The notes below the pieces were generated by a model. That model made no database searches, had not been told where the DNA came from, and saw only the letters and a program-made list of their open reading frames with translations. Positions 62,094-64,000 of a stretch of 64,000 nucleotides of DNA are shown here, one piece after another. Source of the stretch: Parus major (lineage: Eukaryota; Chordata; Aves; Passeriformes; Paridae); the NCBI RefSeq assembly GCF_001522545.3, contig NC_031778.1, positions 21,726,247 through 21,790,246 on the forward strand, given 5' to 3'. A program made the position numbers and the translations under genes. How positions within the stretch are numbered: position 1 is the stretch's first letter; each line of letters starts with the position of its first letter.

Positions 62094-63158
62094 CTGAAAG
62101 CAGCAATGTTCCCATGGGAAATGAGATACCAAGAGGGGAAATTTGAAAAGGTCATCTTCATTTCAGACTATTTTTAGCCAGGGCAGAGTTGTCCAGACAA
62201 CTGAAGTTGGGCTTTAAATCCAAAACCACCTGAAGTTATAAAGGGGTATTTTTCTAATGCATGCTGGGCAGTAGAACACTCTTAACCCTGAAGAAAAATC
62301 ACCTGAAACAGCCTCTGAAACAGTTTTAAATGTCTGAAATCCACAGTGCAGGAAAGAATTATAGCAATGAGATAAATATCTACTGGATTCTCAGATCACT
62401 TCATTGAAATCAACAGCTTCTGGCTTTGCAATATAAGTTTGCAATGCAATATTTGCAATTACTATGAAGCTTTAAAACCTACACAATGTATTCTTTCACT
62501 GAATCAAACCAATTTGCTTTAGAACAGGGTGAGTTTAGAGCAGTGGCTACATCTTTAACACAAAATCAAGCATTTCTTGCTGGCCACAACCAAAAGTGGA
62601 GACATTCAAGCACCATCATGTGAAACTGCCTGACACTGAGTTTCCTGTGTGCTTCACACATGACAGACAGAAGGGAAGTGCCACGGTGTTCTCTTAACTT
62701 CTGATGAGATGAAACACGTCAACACACCTTGTTAGCTCTGCTTGCTGTTCAAAACACACCCATGTTTTCAAATTTTACTCCTTGGAAGGGTTTTGGACGC
62801 TCCAAGCACACAGCACTGTTATTTCCTTGACAAGTGCTAAGAAAGGGCTCATTACCCCAGTCCCTAATGCAGAACAAGTGACTGCAGCACATCCCCAGCC
62901 TGCAGGATGCTCTCAAGCTGTCAAGAGCTCACTGTGGCTCCTTCAGAGCTGCAGGAAGGCCCAAAAGCATCTCCAGCTTCCAATGTGCTGCCTGCCAGCG
63001 CTTCTCCATCACAGGGAGAGTGTGGTAGCCAAAAAACAGCCACAGGATTGAAGGATCACAGCTCCTGGGAGTCCAGAGGCAGAACAGAACCAAGGGTCCC
63101 TCTAAGAGAGAGGGGGATCACGAGGTTTCTTTCTGTCAGAGCACAGGTATTTTCCTAC

Positions 63159-63204
63159 CCTGAGCAGCCTCATCAGTCATCTCAGCTTCCCTTGCCATGA
63201 CAGG
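63159..63204 (-). CDS. Weak candidate exon (46 nt)
   Basis: The block reads PVMAREAEMTDEAAQ plus one leftover base, between a CCAG acceptor with a poor pyrimidine tract and a GTAGGA donor. It starts in phase 0, as the 63942 block requires, and its single leftover base fits the block at 62093. The weak acceptor makes this one of the least secure members of the chain. It is listed because it bridges two otherwise incompatible phases. Confidence 0.18.
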
Positions 63205-63941
63205 CTGGCATTTTGCTAATGACACTGAGCCATTTGAAGCAGGAGAATGACTGTGCTGAAACAGAAAAAAACCCAAACTTGGTGTCTTTCAGATATTACA
63301 TGCACTAAACTAGAGCAATCTGAGCATAAATTATCTCTTGAGCCATCCTCTTCCACTCTCCCCATGGGCTAATGGCAAATTTTCAAGTTAAAAAGGTTGT
63401 CTTGGGTCAGACTTTGGGGGACTCATAGCCAAAAGATGAAAACAAAATACCAAAACCCCTGGCACAGTGAGGGCCCAGCTATCAGAACTAATTTACCCCC
63501 ACAAATATTTAAACATTTTATAGTTTCAGTGGGAAACAAAGATCCATGAAAACTGAAGACATCCCTGTGGGCAACAGAACCATGGGAGCTTTCAGCTTGT
63601 CATTTGCTATTTTAAATAAGGAAAATTTGTAGCACTGGTTCATGGATTTACACTGCCCTTGTGTAGGTCTTCAGCCTCAAAGAAGAAAAACTTCATCTCT
63701 ACAAGAGACCAGGATGGCAGACAGGACATTAATCAGAAGTTGTATCAAACGGGTCTTTGCAGCAAAAAACATTTCCTAGAGGGAAATGGAAGAAAATTCT
63801 TTTTCACAGTGAAAGAAAAGAGTATTTTTATTTGCAAGAAGATATATCAGAATTCCTGCCATTTTAATCAATGCCTTCAAAAAAAACAAAAACCAAACCA
63901 CTTTTGTTTCAAGCAGTTTTATAGTGTAAACTCTGATCTAC

Positions 63942-64000
63942 CTGGTCCAGAAGGTGCTGACATTTTTGTTTACCATAATCTTTATATAGTTCAATATCTT
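63942..64000 (-). CDS. Candidate internal exon cut by the right window edge
   Basis: Reading the minus strand in from the edge, one frame is open and reads DIELYKDYGKQKCQHLLDQ. It ends on a codon boundary at a donor, CAG then GTAGAT. The other two frames give a stop or less regular composition. The peptide is charged and helical, unlike the Ser/Cys/Phe-rich chance translations common in this window. The acceptor is either outside the window or not evident, so the exon probably continues past 64000. The next block would need to start in phase 0. Confidence 0.35.

Larger units (their letters stand above)
23088..64000 (-). other. Inferred multi-exon protein-coding gene (3' part), function unknown
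   Basis: The span holds a series of short minus-strand blocks, each bounded by an AG acceptor and a GT donor and open in one frame. Reading 5' to 3' (right to left), the best blocks are 58261-58207, 57914-57871, 57396-57324, 55878-55734, 46359-46320, 39786-39662, 36355-36310, 35577-35511, 32333-32175 and 24100-24058/23963. The splice phases of neighbouring blocks agree at every one of these junctions. The predicted product has no signal peptide, zinc finger, kinase or other motif that I know. It is rich in Leu/Lys/Glu helices followed by a beta-like section, so it is probably intracellular. The 5' end lies beyond the window. All CR1 fragments in the span fall in proposed introns, which fits the model. 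I do not recognise the family. Conserved, spliced orphan families are the natural comparison. Confidence 0.55.

Noticed and set aside
1..64000. CRISPR arrays, bacterial operons, rRNA, tRNA
   Set aside because: No spaced direct repeats, ribosome-binding sites, long ORFs, or tRNA A/B-box-plus-cloverleaf pattern were seen. Spliced organisation and CR1 repeats point to a bird nuclear genome.

Overview
This window is vertebrate nuclear DNA, most likely from a bird and probably a songbird. It is about 60% A+T, has long gaps between coding signals, GT/AG splice-like sites, and at least seven 5'-truncated CR1 LINE fragments of avian type. No Alu, B1 or other mammalian SINE was seen. I found no prokaryotic signals: no operons, CRISPR, rRNA, or recognisable tRNA.

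Main result: the minus strand appears to carry the 3' two thirds of a multi-exon gene, running from the right edge (64000) leftward to a stop near 23963 or 23088. No open frame is long, so the gene shows only as a chain of short exon-like blocks. Each block has an acceptor, an open frame and a donor. In the best-supported part, at 58261-57324, 46359-46320, 39786-39662, 36355-35511, 32333-32175 and 24100, neighbouring blocks agree in splice phase, and the peptides are helical or mixed alpha/beta and protein-like. The 5' blocks (63942-64000 to 60308) are weaker. The 3' end can be read in two ways. One is a stop inside the 24100 exon, giving a Lys/Cys/Asp tail. The other is splicing out at 24058 into two further blocks at 23491-23427 and 23168-23088. 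I do not recognise the protein, so no symbol is given.

Layout: 1-23087 is the flank downstream of this gene. It is mostly unique AT-rich DNA with two CR1 fragments, a CCT microsatellite, poly-A/T runs, a perfect 11-bp-arm hairpin, a CpG-dense patch at 21787-21845, and one plus-strand terminal-exon-like ORF at 20636-20932. The region 23088-64000 is the inferred gene, with CR1 copies, an AT-rich low-complexity tract (33637-33750), a 40-bp CpG cluster (37674-37713) and a 42-bp near-palindrome (45821-45862) in its introns. None of the CR1 copies touches a proposed exon.

Limits: exon calls rest on reading splice sites, frame and phase by eye. Short exons arise by chance in 64 kb, so individual confidences are moderate to low. 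The chain as a whole is more credible than any one weak member.
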